From: Candidatus Bathyarchaeota archaeon
GTDB taxonomy: Archaea; Thermoproteota; Bathyarchaeia; Bathyarchaeales; DTEX01
Direction: 5' to 3'
Assembly: GCA_018396635.1 (NCBI GenBank)
Contig: JAGTQE010000006.1
Span: 1 to 64,000 of the forward strand
DNA length: 64,000 nt
The notes under the pieces are model-generated. The model was not told the origin of the DNA. It worked only from the letters and a program-made list of their open reading frames with translations, and did not search any database. Positions 15,665 to 24,696 of this stretch are shown in pieces (the first letter of the stretch is position 1; each line of letters starts with the position of its first letter). A program made the position numbers and the translations under genes.

Positions 15665-16729
15665 TTGGATGTAAGAAGGAGGGTGATGACGGTTTACCGC
15701 GGTGGGGAACCAGATAGAATACCATGGTTAATTTATGATGGGCTTCTCCCTAGGGGTTATTTTGAGCGTAAGCTTAGAAATATGGGTTTAGGCTTGAAGT
15801 TTTCCGCACCGGTTTGGAGGGTTGAGATGCTCCATGTCCGCGTTGAGACGAGGAGTCTAGGCAACATCATATATACGAGCTTTCATACTCCTGTTGGCAG
15901 CGTTTCGATGAGTCAGAGAATCGGCTTACAGGAGGGCGCAGGCTCATCTTGGATCATAGAGCATCCGATTAAGGGCTTAGCGGACTTTGAGGTTGTCGAG
16001 TTTATAGCTGAGGATACGCAGTATGTTCCCGACTATAAGCCTTTCCTAGACGCTGAGCGTAATCTAGGCGATGATGGAATAGTGTTCGTTTGGGCTGGGC
16101 GCTCGCCAATCCAGGAGCTTCAAATCGAGCTCATGGGATATAAGATGTTCGCCGTTGCGCTCTACAGGTATCCTAAGGAGTTTGAGAGGCTTCTGAGGGC
16201 TTTGGAGAAGAGGGCTGATGAGCGCTATAAGATAATAGCAGAGTCCCCGGCTGAAGTTGTGAATGGAATGGATAACATAAATAGTGTGATAGTGAGCCCG
16301 AAACTCTACGAAAAATACGTTATGCCATTCTATAGTAAGCAGCATAGGCTTCTACGCAAACATGACAAGATTTTGGAGGATCACATGGATGGGAAACTTA
16401 AAGCTTTAAAAGATTTGATTGCGAAAACGGATCTGAACGTTATTGAGGCGTTTACGCCTCCCCCCATGGGAGACCTGCCGCTAAAGGAGGCTAGAGAAGC
16501 ATGGGATGGAAAGATCATAAGCCTCAACATTCCGGAATCAATTTTCCTAGAGAGCCCTAGTAGAATCCAAGAGTACGTTTTAAGTCTTCTGAGGGAGGCG
16601 GCCCCAGGCGACCGCTTCATGCTGTCGATTACAGAAGATATTCCGGCAGGATACAGGGAGATGGGGTTGACGACGGTTACAAGAGTTTGGAGGAGGTATG
16701 GTAAGTATCCAATTCAGAACGCATTTTAA
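15665..16729 (+). CDS. URO-D-fold corrinoid methyltransferase-like protein
   Basis: A 354-aa protein of the uroporphyrinogen decarboxylase superfamily (MtaA/CmuA side). It opens with RRVMTVYRGGEPDRIPWLIY and has ILEDHMDGKLKALKDLIAKT and the following IEAFTPPPMGD typical of the methyltransferase branch. It is unlikely to be a haem enzyme because no other haem gene is near. It is predicted to move methyl groups between a corrinoid protein and a thiol or methoxylated substrate. TTG start with GGAGGTG upstream. The next gene is a more distant member of the same fold. Confidence 0.82.
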   Translation: MDVRRRVMTVYRGGEPDRIPWLIYDGLLPRGYFERKLRNMGLGLKFSAPVWRVEMLHVRVETRSLGNIIYTSFHTPVGSVSMSQRIGLQEGAGSSWIIEHPIKGLADFEVVEFIAEDTQYVPDYKPFLDAERNLGDDGIVFVWAGRSPIQELQIELMGYKMFAVALYRYPKEFERLLRALEKRADERYKIIAESPAEVVNGMDNINSVIVSPKLYEKYVMPFYSKQHRLLRKHDKILEDHMDGKLKALKDLIAKTDLNVIEAFTPPPMGDLPLKEAREAWDGKIISLNIPESIFLESPSRIQEYVLSLLREAAPGDRFMLSITEDIPAGYREMGLTTVTRVWRRYGKYPIQNAF

Positions 16730-16764
16730 GCTTAAACCTTAGAGCGTAAACACCGAATAGTGGG

Positions 16765-17853
16765 ATGCAGGGGGAAGTAATTTTGGAATCGTATTTGAGC
16801 GAAGTAGATTTTGAAACTATAAAGCAGCGCTTCGACGCCTTCTGGAATAGGGAGGTTCTAGATAGGCCCGTAATTCATATAACTGCGCCCAGAAAGCCGA
16901 GGCGTGAGATAAAGCTGCCACCCGTTAAGTCTGTTGAGGAGAGGTGGACAAACATAGATTATATCCTAAGTAAGGTTGAGCTGCAATTTGAGTGCACTCT
17001 CTTTCTAGGTGACGCCATACCCGTCTACTGGCCTAACCTGGGCCCAAATCAGCTAACAGCATTCCTAGGGGGCGACCTAATATTTCTCAATGAGCGCACC
17101 TCCTGGGTGAAGCCCTTCATAAATGATCTGAGGGGCTTTGACCCTGTCCTAGACGAGTCTAATAGGTGGTGGAAAATAATGAATAACATAATGGATGCGA
17201 TCTGCGAAGTCGCTGAAGGTAACTTTCTTGTCGGTATACCAGATCTACACTATGGCGGAGATGCTTTAGCGGCTATGATCGGCACAGAGAATCTTGTCAA
17301 AGCGTTGTACACACAACCCAATGAGGTTAAAAGGTTGATTGGGAGACTGACTGAGATATGCATAAAAGTTTTCGAAGTCTTCTACCAGAAGACCTCACGC
17401 ATCCAAAAGGGCTCAATAAGCTGGATACCTGCATACTCAAGGGGCAGATTCCTCCCACTTCAGGACGACTTCTCAGGCCTCGTCTCCCCGAAAATGTTCA
17501 GGGAATTCTTCTTAGAGGAGCAAGTGATCTTATCCAAGCATGTAGATAACTCAATCTTCCACTTAGATGGCCCAATGGCTCTAGGTAATTTAAGCATACT
17601 GCTAGAGGTAGACTCAATAGATGGCATTCAATGGGTTCCAGGGGCAGGTTCACCCCCAGCCTCCAAATGGATACACGTATGCCAAAAGATACTCAACTCC
17701 GGAAAGTGCCTTCATATAAGCTGCGAGCCTTGGGAGGTAAAAATACTGCTAGATAACCTTAAACACGGCGGGCTCTTCCTGCAAACATGGTGTAGCAGCG
17801 AGGAGGAGGCGCGTAGAGTCCTGAAGATTGTTGAGAAATATTATGCAAAGTAA
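16765..17853 (+). CDS. URO-D-superfamily protein
   Basis: A 362-aa protein with features of the URO-D/methionine-synthase-like barrel: LDRPVIHITAPRK near the N-terminus, a central VGIPDLHYGGDALAAMIG, SIFHLDGPMALGNL and a C-terminal FLQTWCSSEEEA. It begins 35 bp after the preceding URO-D gene, so the two are probably co-transcribed and act in one pathway. The His and Cys residues could bind zinc as in corrinoid methyltransferases. Substrate unknown. Confidence 0.75.
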   Translation: MQGEVILESYLSEVDFETIKQRFDAFWNREVLDRPVIHITAPRKPRREIKLPPVKSVEERWTNIDYILSKVELQFECTLFLGDAIPVYWPNLGPNQLTAFLGGDLIFLNERTSWVKPFINDLRGFDPVLDESNRWWKIMNNIMDAICEVAEGNFLVGIPDLHYGGDALAAMIGTENLVKALYTQPNEVKRLIGRLTEICIKVFEVFYQKTSRIQKGSISWIPAYSRGRFLPLQDDFSGLVSPKMFREFFLEEQVILSKHVDNSIFHLDGPMALGNLSILLEVDSIDGIQWVPGAGSPPASKWIHVCQKILNSGKCLHISCEPWEVKILLDNLKHGGLFLQTWCSSEEEARRVLKIVEKYYAK

Positions 17854-17935
17854 GCTCAGCTAGCTTCTGATATTGCATTGCAAAAATCTTTTTACTCCAT
17901 TTTGGTTAACGATTATTTTGGTAGGTGTCTTAAAA

Positions 17936-18484
17936 TTGGGTATAGTTCTGACTCCAAACGAGAAGTTCTTTAAGATTCAGAAGGGTAGGATTCCGAGCGT
18001 TGATATTGGGGCTTGGCGCCTTACAGTGGATGGATATGTTGAAAAGTCTCTCTCCCTCTCCTATGATGAACTGAGCATGCTTCCGCAGATTAAATTGATT
18101 GAAGTTTTAGAGTGCTATGATAATACTCCGGGAGGAAACCTTATAGGCGTTGCTGAGTGGGAAGGGGTTCTTGTAAGAGATCTCCTTGAAATGGCTCAGC
18201 CGAGAGAAGGGGCTTCGACACTACTCTTCTACTCCCTAGACGGCTACTCCACCAATCATAAAATAGATTATGTTAGGAGGATGTGCGTCATGCTGGCCCT
18301 TAAGATGAATGGTGTGATCCTGCCGATTGAACATGGCTACCCTGTTAGGCTTGTGGCCCCAGGAATGTATGGCTATAAGTGGGCTAAGTGGGTCTATAGG
18401 GTTGAGGTTTTGAGGGAGGAGAAGCTGGGGTACTGGGAAAAGAGGGGTTATCCCTCAGAGCCATTTAGGGGCCTCAGAAAATAG
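17936..18484 (+). CDS. Sulfite-oxidase-like molybdopterin-domain protein
   Basis: About 182 aa of the oxidoreductase molybdopterin-binding fold (YedY/sulfite oxidase). It has TPNEKFFKIQKGRIPSVDI, WRLTVDGYVEKSLSLSYDEL, the Mo-ligand cysteine in VLECYDN, GVLVRDLLEMA and YGYKWAKWVYRVEV. The start at TTG 17936, with GGTAGGTG 9 nt upstream, gives a protein without a signal peptide. The longer track ORF (from 17873) would add a hydrophobic segment that I consider non-coding. It follows the URO-D pair. MoaE and MoaD for cofactor synthesis are encoded at 46.6-47.4 kb. Confidence 0.82.
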   Translation: MGIVLTPNEKFFKIQKGRIPSVDIGAWRLTVDGYVEKSLSLSYDELSMLPQIKLIEVLECYDNTPGGNLIGVAEWEGVLVRDLLEMAQPREGASTLLFYSLDGYSTNHKIDYVRRMCVMLALKMNGVILPIEHGYPVRLVAPGMYGYKWAKWVYRVEVLREEKLGYWEKRGYPSEPFRGLRK

Positions 18485-18512
18485 GAGAATAATATTATGG
18501 ATGGCGCTAAAT

Positions 18513-19853
18513 TTACTGCTGGAATTGTGGGAGAAACTCTTTGTGGGCTTCAATATACTCGTCTAGAAGTTTCTTAGCTACGCTTAATGTTGGAACCATT
18601 GGATCCAATGCTAGCGCTTGTAGCGCTATCTCCCTATCTCCAGACAAAGCCGCTTCAACGGTCAGCTCCTGCTGATATACCCTCTGCTGTAGTATTGTCT
18701 CAATCCCCTTAGGTAATCTCCCAACATTAACGCCTCTAAAGCCGAATGGGCCAACAATGGCTGGGATCTCAACTACGGCTTCATCTGGCAACCCACTTAT
18801 ACATCCCATGTTAGGTATGTTGACCCCCTCAAAGAATTGGACTCTACCGCTCATAATTATCTCCATTAGCTCGTAGACGAAAGAGTGCTCAGTTACACCC
18901 GCCCTCCTCTCAATAAGATCCTTTATGGGATACCTCCCCTCAGCCCAGCCTGAAACTAGATTCCAGACTCTATTCCGCCACTCCTCGCTGTAAATTGTAT
19001 TTCCTGGGAAGAGCTTAAGCCCATACTTTGCGCCATAATTTGTCTCTGGACGTAGGAAGTAGGGGAAGAACTCGGCGACATGGTGGTCTCCCTGAACCGG
19101 GTATAGGCCGAAGGTTTCCATAAGCTCAACTGAAACGTGGGCGTTAAAAGGTTTACCCTGCCTTAGGGCCTCATCTCTCATCTCCCTAATTCTCCGCTTA
19201 AACTCCGGGTAAACATTTTTTCCATTCACATACGCCTCAAGAATCCAGGTCAGATGATTTACGCCAGCGGATATGAACTTAACGTCCTCAGGCTTACATC
19301 CAATAACTCTCGATATTATATGGCGTGGGCCCCTTACACCAGTGCATAGCCCCACAATACCTACTTTCGTCACCTTCCTAACAGCCCTACATATCGTTGT
19401 TAGGGGATTTGATTCGTTGAAGACTATGGCCCCTGGGCATATCTTCTCGATATCTCGGCATATTTCAATTATTGGCGGTATGTGTCTAAGGGCCCTTGAG
19501 AAGCCTGCCGGGCCGACGGTGTCAGCCACAGTATGATATATTCCATATTTTTCAGCTATTTTAACATCGGTCTCTATGCCCTTAACCCCTCCAACAGCTA
19601 TTGTTATCACGACAAAATCGGCTTTTCTTAGGAGTTCTCCCCTATCTGTGCTGGCTTCAACGCTGATCTCAGCCCTAGTCTCATTAATTATTCTAGAGGC
19701 TATTTTCTCCATAATTTTAAGTCTCTCCTCATCTATGTCGACGAGCCCTATCTCTATACCCCTAAACACCTCGGAAGTAGCCATCTCAGCCAGCAGCTCC
19801 GGCGTAAACGCCAAGCTACCGGCCCCAATAACTACCAGCTTCAATCCCGCCAC
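18513..19853 (-). CDS. Glycoside hydrolase family 4 (alpha-galactosidase/alpha-glucuronidase type)
   Basis: A 446-aa GH4 enzyme. These use NAD+ and a divalent metal to cleave glycosides by an oxidation-elimination route. The Rossmann motif is VVIGAGSLAF, the substrate loop NESNPLT, the metal-ligand cysteine and histidine lie in LCTGVRG and SAGVNHLTW, and YPVQGDHHVAEFFPYFLRP follows. The length is normal. The motifs resemble the alpha-galactosidase (MelA) or alpha-glucuronidase branch more than 6-phospho-glycosidases. Single gene, convergent with the sulfite-oxidase-like gene. Confidence 0.93.
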   Translation of the reverse strand: MAGLKLVVIGAGSLAFTPELLAEMATSEVFRGIEIGLVDIDEERLKIMEKIASRIINETRAEISVEASTDRGELLRKADFVVITIAVGGVKGIETDVKIAEKYGIYHTVADTVGPAGFSRALRHIPPIIEICRDIEKICPGAIVFNESNPLTTICRAVRKVTKVGIVGLCTGVRGPRHIISRVIGCKPEDVKFISAGVNHLTWILEAYVNGKNVYPEFKRRIREMRDEALRQGKPFNAHVSVELMETFGLYPVQGDHHVAEFFPYFLRPETNYGAKYGLKLFPGNTIYSEEWRNRVWNLVSGWAEGRYPIKDLIERRAGVTEHSFVYELMEIIMSGRVQFFEGVNIPNMGCISGLPDEAVVEIPAIVGPFGFRGVNVGRLPKGIETILQQRVYQQELTVEAALSGDREIALQALALDPMVPTLSVAKKLLDEYIEAHKEFLPQFQQ

Positions 19854-19950
19854 CCCAACGATGTAATCTGTGTTTTTAGCTAAATATGCTTTCCCATATC
19901 TATGCTAAGATACCAAAAATTATGGATTTCTTCTCCTTGCTGGCGCTACG

Positions 19951-19962
19951 CTTTTATATAGG
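19951..19962 (+). promoter_or_regulatory. TATA box of the secE-spt5 operon
   Basis: CTTTTATATAGG lies about 45-55 nt before the secE start, placing the predicted transcript start near 19982 with a leader of about 25 nt. Confidence 0.5.
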
Positions 19963-20005
19963 CTTTCCTCTTTGAGTAAATGACGGTGGACTTAGTTTGG
20001 GACTA

Positions 20006-20194
20006 ATGTCTTTTCTAAGGGCAAGCGTGAGGATGCTTAAGCTCGCTAGGAAGCCCGATAGGGATGAGCTTTGGCTATCTATAAAACTGTGTTTTTTAGG
20101 CGTAACTATAGTTGGATTAATAGGTTTCATAGTATTTATTATTGCAAACTTTATTAGGTCGAGTGTAACCTTTCTTATAGCAATGTTATCCTAG
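20006..20194 (+). CDS. secE: Preprotein translocase subunit SecE/Sec61 gamma
   Basis: A 62-aa protein with an amphipathic N-terminal helix rich in Lys/Arg (RMLKLARKPDRDELW) and a single C-terminal membrane span, the standard archaeal SecE layout. It forms the SecYEG channel. The start at ATG 20006 is preferred over TTG 19997. It is first in the conserved secE-spt5-L11-L1-L10 order, which supports the assignment of such a short protein. Confidence 0.92.
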   Translation: MSFLRASVRMLKLARKPDRDELWLSIKLCFLGVTIVGLIGFIVFIIANFIRSSVTFLIAMLS

Positions 20195-20205
20195 AAGTGG
20201 TCGGA

Positions 20206-20667
20206 ATGAGCAGAGAAGAATCAACAAGAATATTCGCTATAAGCACAACAGTCGGCCAAGAGAAGAATGTCGCTAAGATAATAATGGGTCGCGTTGAAGC
20301 GAACAATATACCAGTAAAGGCTATAATTGTTCCTGAAAACCTGAAGGGTTATGTACTAATTGAAGCTGATGGGCCGCATCTCGTTGAGAGAGCTACCGCC
20401 AACATAAAGCATATCAAATCAAGGGTGCCAGGCATCCTATCCCTATCAGAGGTGGAAAAATACATTATAACTAAGCCAGTCATCAGCGAGCTAGATATTG
20501 ATGACATAGTTGAGGTTATAAGCGGCCCATTTAGAGGTATGAGGGCTAAGATAACGGACATAGATAGAAGTAAGGGTGAGGTAACCATAGAGCTGCTTGA
20601 AGCGTCATTCACGCTGCCAGTTACAGTCCACGCCGACTACGTGAGGCTGGTATCTAAAGGGAGGTGA
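20206..20667 (+). CDS. spt5: Transcription elongation factor Spt5 (NusG)
   Basis: About 153 aa: an NGN domain ([20 protein letters not shown] ... [13 protein letters not shown]) and a C-terminal KOW motif ([20 protein letters not shown]). Archaeal Spt5 with Spt4 clamps RNA polymerase on DNA and links it to ribosomes. ATG 20206 was chosen; GTG 20197 is an alternative. The stop overlaps the L11 ribosome-binding region. Confidence 0.96.
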   Translation: MSREESTRIFAISTTVGQEKNVAKIIMGRVEANNIPVKAIIVPENLKGYVLIEADGPHLVERATANIKHIKSRVPGILSLSEVEKYIITKPVISELDIDDIVEVISGPFRGMRAKITDIDRSKGEVTIELLEASFTLPVTVHADYVRLVSKGR

Positions 20668-20672
20668 TGAAT

Positions 20673-21179
20673 ATGCCAGCTGAGAAGAGAGTTGTTGAGC
20701 TAGTCGTTAGCGGCGGGCAGGCTACGGCTGGTCCGCCGATAGGTCCGGCCATAGGCCCTCTAGGAGTTAATGTTGTTGCTGTAGTGAATAAGATCAACGA
20801 GTTGACTAAAGAGTACTCTGGCATGAAGGTTCCAGTTAAGGTGATAATTGATCCGGAAACTAAGACTTTTGAGGTTGAGGTTGGGATACCGACTACTTCA
20901 GCCCTAATAATTAAGGAAGCTGGTATAAGTAAGGGGTCGGGGAAGCCTAATAGCGAGAGGGTTGGTAACCTATCTATGGCTCAAGTTATAAAGATTGCCA
21001 AGATAAAGCGCAGCAAGCTCCTTGCGAAAACCCTTAAGGCTGCCGTTAAGGAGATTATTGGCAGCTGTGTTAGCATGGGAGTCACTATTGATGGTAAGGA
21101 TCCTAAAATGGTTTTAAGGGAAATCGAGGAAGGAAGATATGACGATATGATTAGAAGATCTGAGGAGGAGAAACAATAA
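20673..21179 (+). CDS. rpl11: Ribosomal protein L11
   Basis: About 168 aa with the L11 N-terminal motif [20 protein letters not shown], the linker, and the rRNA-binding C-terminal domain ending in the family's [14 protein letters not shown]. It binds the GTPase-associated centre of 23S rRNA. GGGAGGTGA lies 6-8 nt before ATG 20673, favouring it over the two earlier in-frame starts. Confidence 0.98.
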   Translation: MPAEKRVVELVVSGGQATAGPPIGPAIGPLGVNVVAVVNKINELTKEYSGMKVPVKVIIDPETKTFEVEVGIPTTSALIIKEAGISKGSGKPNSERVGNLSMAQVIKIAKIKRSKLLAKTLKAAVKEIIGSCVSMGVTIDGKDPKMVLREIEEGRYDDMIRRSEEEKQ

Positions 21180-21227
21180 CATTTTTATCTTTAATTTTCC
21201 CGTAATTTCTTACATTACTTGGGGTTG

Positions 21228-21896
21228 ATGTCGGAAATGCCTATAGAGAGAAAGAATCTGGTTGAAGCATTGAGGGAGCTTAGGGCTAAGACCCCCAAGA
21301 GGAACTTTAATCAATCTATAGAGCTTATAATAAATCTCCGCGACATTGATTTGAGCAAGACGGAGAATAGGATACAGGAGACTATTGAGCTGCCACACCA
21401 TATAGGTAAGAAGGTTAATGTATGTGTCTTCGCTTCCGGCGACGCTGCCCTTAGGGCTAGAAGAGCTGGCGCGGATCTAGTATTAGAAAGGGAGGAGGTT
21501 GAGAGCCTCATGGGAAATAAAAAGAGGCAGAGGCAGATAGCGAAGCAGTTCGACTCATTTCTTGCAACGGCCCCTCTAATGCCAATTGTCGGCAGGGTCT
21601 TCGGCGCGATACTCGGCCCTAGGGGTAAGATGCCTACACCCATACCCCCAACTGCGGATATAGAGCGCGAGATTGAGCGGCATAGGAGGATGGTTATGGT
21701 TAGGACTAGGGGTCAACCGGTCCTAAGCTGTCGGGTTGGCACAGAGGATATGAGCGATAATGAGATAATTGATAATATTGAGGCGGTCATACATAGGATT
21801 GAGGGAAAACTTAAGAGGGGAATGAAGAATATAGCGTCAATATATATTAAGGCGAGCATGGGGCCCCCAGTTAAAGTTAAGATCGAGGAGGATTAG
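21228..21896 (+). CDS. rpl1: Ribosomal protein L1
   Basis: About 222 aa with the L1 core: FNQSIELIINLRDIDLSK, the conserved GPRGKMPTPIPP and the C-terminal VIHRIEGKLKRG...IYIKASMGPP. It forms the L1 stalk and in archaea often represses its own mRNA. A T-rich tract (TTTTTATCTTTAATTTT) between L11 and L1 may end the upstream transcript or act as a promoter. ATG 21228 is chosen over TTG 21219. Confidence 0.97.
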   Translation: MSEMPIERKNLVEALRELRAKTPKRNFNQSIELIINLRDIDLSKTENRIQETIELPHHIGKKVNVCVFASGDAALRARRAGADLVLEREEVESLMGNKKRQRQIAKQFDSFLATAPLMPIVGRVFGAILGPRGKMPTPIPPTADIEREIERHRRMVMVRTRGQPVLSCRVGTEDMSDNEIIDNIEAVIHRIEGKLKRGMKNIASIYIKASMGPPVKVKIEED

Positions 21897-21898
21897 AA

Positions 21899-22765
21899 TT
21901 GTTAGTCCAGCTCCGCAAGTCTCTTCTCGAGAAGTCTGAGAAGATTAAGGAGATAAAAGATCTATTAATGAAGTATAGTGTTCTTGGGGTTGCTAGCCTA
22001 CATAAGGTTAGGGCGCAGCAGCTACAGGAGATAAGGCGTAAACTTGAGGGAATAGCGTGCATGAAAGTCTTTAAAAATACTCTCGTTGAGCGGGCACTTA
22101 AAGAGCTGGGAAGAGCCAATATAGACGAACTTAAAAAGTATATGCAGGGTTCAAACGTCTATATTTTCACGAACTATAACCCATTCAAACTAGCGCTTCT
22201 CCTTGAGAGGAGCAAGGTTAAGGTGCCAGCTAAGGCTGGAGATATAGCGACAGACGACATAATTGTTCCAGCTGGCAACACTGGTCTACCCCCAGGCCCA
22301 ATAATCAGCCAGCTGAATGCTGTTGGTATACCAACACGTATCGAGAGCGGCAGCGTTTGGGTTAGCAAAGATACTGTTGTGGCGAGGAAGGGTGAGGTTA
22401 TAAATGAGAGCCTTGCAGCAGCGCTCTCGAAGCTGGGCATTAAGCCCATAGAGCTTGGAATTTCGCTTAAAGCGGTGTATGATGGGAACATGGTGCTCTC
22501 TGAAAGCGACTTGAAGCTAGATTTTGAGGATTACAAGAAGAGGATTGGGGAGGCTTATGCGCAGGCCTTAAACTTGGCGTTTAATGCCGCCTACCCAATG
22601 CCGGAAACTATTATTCCCCTACTCCACAGAGCGATTATTGAGGCCAGAAATCTAGCTTTAAATGCTGGGGTCTTCTTACCGGAGGTTCTGCCTGAACTCT
22701 TGCTGAGGGCGCATATCGAAGCATTAGCCCTGGAATCTGAAGTTAAAAGGAGGATGGGATCCTAA
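21899..22765 (+). CDS. rpl10: Ribosomal protein L10 (P0), short C-terminus
   Basis: A 288-aa archaeal P0 protein. The N-terminal rRNA-binding domain includes MKVFKNTLVERAL. The insertion domain runs about 105-190 (VPAGNTGLPPGPIISQL...) and the L12-binding helices about 210-285 (EAYAQALNLAFNAAYP, EARNLALNAGVFLPEV, LLRAHIEALALESEV). It ends right there with KRRMGS, lacking the acidic tail and terminal GLGALF-like peptide often found in archaeal P0. No L12/P1 gene follows; the next gene is convergent and overlaps by 4 bp. TTG start two bases after the L1 stop. Confidence 0.95.
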   Translation: MLVQLRKSLLEKSEKIKEIKDLLMKYSVLGVASLHKVRAQQLQEIRRKLEGIACMKVFKNTLVERALKELGRANIDELKKYMQGSNVYIFTNYNPFKLALLLERSKVKVPAKAGDIATDDIIVPAGNTGLPPGPIISQLNAVGIPTRIESGSVWVSKDTVVARKGEVINESLAAALSKLGIKPIELGISLKAVYDGNMVLSESDLKLDFEDYKKRIGEAYAQALNLAFNAAYPMPETIIPLLHRAIIEARNLALNAGVFLPEVLPELLLRAHIEALALESEVKRRMGS

Positions 22766-23580
22766 ACCTTCTCCACCTCTAGACCTAGGCTCCCTATAAT
22801 TTTAACCAGCCTATCCTTATCCTCGCCCCTAATACCCTTCCAATCTAAAATAACCCTCTCAACCCTCTCCACAGTCTTTTCAACGCACTGTCTGAGTAGA
22901 GCCTCATTCAGGTAACTTAAGGCGTATTTTGGGATAATGTGGCCGAACGCTATGTTACTTGTTAAGGCTATGCGTGTAAACTTCCCATTATAGTGCGGCC
23001 CACCAATGCCTAGAGCCGTCGGATAAGTGCTCTCATTCTCAGCTGCCGCCATAGCTCCCCTGGCAACAGCCTCAGCAGCCCTAATATCACGCCACTGGTC
23101 CGGTGTGCTTCCGAGCTCGACGAACATTGCTGGATAATCGATTGACGGGCCGTGATGGGTGCATTCATAGGAAACCTCGTAGGGTAGATCCATCTCATCT
23201 CGAACTCTCTTCATCTCGAGTAGGGCAGCCTTCATGGCGCTTGCAGGCGAAATGGACACTTTCTCCGGGACTCCGCCGAGAGATGCTTCACCAATATTTC
23301 CAGGCGTATGCACAGAGAGTGTTGGAGTCCCGCTTTTACTGCTATGTCTCGATATGAATATTGCTATCCTCATGTCGTTTGGATATGGAATATCCTGCGT
23401 ATTAACTGGCTCATCGTCAACGAAAACCAGCTTCGCTGTTTCCGACCCCCTAACCTTTCCAACGTATACCGGGTTTCCAAGGAACAATTCTCCGCCCTTT
23501 TCTAAACTAAATATTTCGATAAGTCTCCTCGCTATATTTAATCCAGCCTCATCTATTTTTGAGGCTATGAAAAGTATCAT
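22762..23580 (-). CDS. dtdA: D-aminoacyl-tRNA deacylase (DTD2/GEK1 family)
   Basis: A 272-aa protein with family signatures FISRHSSKSGTPTLSVHTPG, YECTHHGPSID, PAMFVELGST and ALGIGGPHYNGKFT. DTD2 is a zinc-dependent hydrolase that removes D-amino acids wrongly attached to tRNA, and also aldehyde-modified aminoacyl groups. Length is typical. It converges with rpl10 with a 4-bp overlap. Confidence 0.95.
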   Translation of the reverse strand: MILFIASKIDEAGLNIARRLIEIFSLEKGGELFLGNPVYVGKVRGSETAKLVFVDDEPVNTQDIPYPNDMRIAIFISRHSSKSGTPTLSVHTPGNIGEASLGGVPEKVSISPASAMKAALLEMKRVRDEMDLPYEVSYECTHHGPSIDYPAMFVELGSTPDQWRDIRAAEAVARGAMAAAENESTYPTALGIGGPHYNGKFTRIALTSNIAFGHIIPKYALSYLNEALLRQCVEKTVERVERVILDWKGIRGEDKDRLVKIIGSLGLEVEKV

Positions 23581-23624
23581 GCAGCCCCATCCTTAAATGG
23601 AGAAGAGCCTTTTGCCTAGCTGTC

Positions 23625-23849
23625 TTAGGCCTCCACTAGGGTCTCAGTGCTTCTTACACCATTTATGCCATTTATTGTCATGGTTGCTTTTCTTAGGCTT
23701 GCGTAATCCTCAACCTCTAGGAAGGCGACTATATCAAATCTGCCGTATGTGAAGTACGCTTTCCTAACGCCCTCAACCCTCCTTATGGCTTCTAAGACCG
23801 ATTCAGCTTTTGTTGGAACAACCTTTACCAATATACATGCGTTTAACAT
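23625..23849 (-). CDS. Stand-alone Lrp/AsnC ligand-binding (RAM) protein
   Basis: About 74 aa consisting only of the ACT-like RAM domain of Lrp/AsnC regulators (ACILVKVVPTKAESVLEAIR ... GRFDIVAFLEVEDY). There is no DNA-binding helix-turn-helix. Such proteins oligomerise and bind amino acids or modulate full-length Lrp proteins. The start at ATG 23849 has GGAGGTTTGGAAG upstream; the track's TTG is three codons earlier. A second copy of the same domain lies just upstream. Confidence 0.85.
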   Translation of the reverse strand: MLNACILVKVVPTKAESVLEAIRRVEGVRKAYFTYGRFDIVAFLEVEDYASLRKATMTINGINGVRSTETLVEA

Positions 23850-23871
23850 GCCTTCCAAACCTCCATTCAGA

Positions 23872-24102
23872 TCAGCTTTCTATCTCCACGAGAGTCTCAG
23901 TGAATACAACTCCACTTAACCTACCTATCCTTAGAACTATGGCGCCAAGATCCTTCATATCGCCGGCTTCAACATCGGCCACAACGTCGTATCTCCCAAG
24001 GACCGGGAAGACCCTCTTAACGCCCTTCACTTGGCTCACTGCCCTAACAACATCCTCAAACCTTCCGTGCTCAGTCCTTATTAAAATGCATGCTGAAACC
24101 AA
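23872..24102 (-). CDS. Stand-alone Lrp/AsnC ligand-binding (RAM) protein, paralogue
   Basis: A 76-aa RAM-domain protein (SACILIRTEHGRFEDVVRAV ... GRYDVVADVEAGDM), paralogous to the next gene 22 bp downstream. Both keep the GR(F/Y)D core. The tandem pair may form a hetero-oligomer that senses an amino acid; no helix-turn-helix partner is in the immediate neighbourhood. Confidence 0.85.
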   Translation of the reverse strand: MVSACILIRTEHGRFEDVVRAVSQVKGVKRVFPVLGRYDVVADVEAGDMKDLGAIVLRIGRLSGVVFTETLVEIES

Positions 24103-24175
24103 GGGTTAAACCACTCCTATATTATCTTCTGTTGTTGGGTATGGGATTAATGTCTTTCGGTTAACCACTGGAGCG

Positions 24176-24189
24176 ATATATTTAAATAA
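24176..24189 (+). promoter_or_regulatory. TATA box of the S13 ribosomal operon
   Basis: ATATATTTAAATAA lies about 50 nt before the rps13 start codon, predicting a leader of 25-30 nt for the long ribosomal / polymerase transcript. Confidence 0.5.
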
Positions 24190-24238
24190 AGAGTTGTGTT
24201 CTCCATGATAATTGCTGAAAGCTTAGAAGGTTAATGGG

Positions 24239-24688
24239 ATGTCGACGGAGTTTAGGCATATAGTTCGCATAATAGACAGGGATATAGATGGATCGAAAAC
24301 GGTAGTGGATGCTCTAAGCGATATTAAGGGCATAGGTTTAAGACTAGCCAACATAATAGCCGCGAAGATGGGCCTCTCACCCTCCGCGAGGATAGGCTAT
24401 CTTCCAAGCGAGAAGATTGGGGAGATTGAGAAGATGATCAAAAATATAGATGAGAGCGGGCTGCCCTCTTGGCTCCTTAATCGCCGCAAAGATATAGAAA
24501 CTGGAAAAGATAGACACTTAATCTCATCAGATATAGATTTGCAAGTTAAAGCCGACATAGAGCGTGAGAAGGCTCTATGGTCCTGGCGCGGTTACCGCCA
24601 CGCATATGGGCTTAAGGTTCGCGGGCAGAGGACAAGAACCACTGGCAGAACCGGCAAGACTGTTGGTGTAACCAAGAAGAAGAGGTGA
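24239..24688 (+). CDS. rps13: Ribosomal protein S13
   Basis: A 149-aa protein with the N-terminal [18 protein letters not shown], the helix-two-turn-helix region and a basic C-terminal tail with the family's [20 protein letters not shown]. It contacts the head of 16S rRNA and bridges to the large subunit. First gene of the S13-S4-S11-rpoD operon; the stop overlaps the S4 leader. Confidence 0.98.
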   Translation: MSTEFRHIVRIIDRDIDGSKTVVDALSDIKGIGLRLANIIAAKMGLSPSARIGYLPSEKIGEIEKMIKNIDESGLPSWLLNRRKDIETGKDRHLISSDIDLQVKADIEREKALWSWRGYRHAYGLKVRGQRTRTTGRTGKTVGVTKKKR

Positions 24689-24696
24689 GGGCTGAC

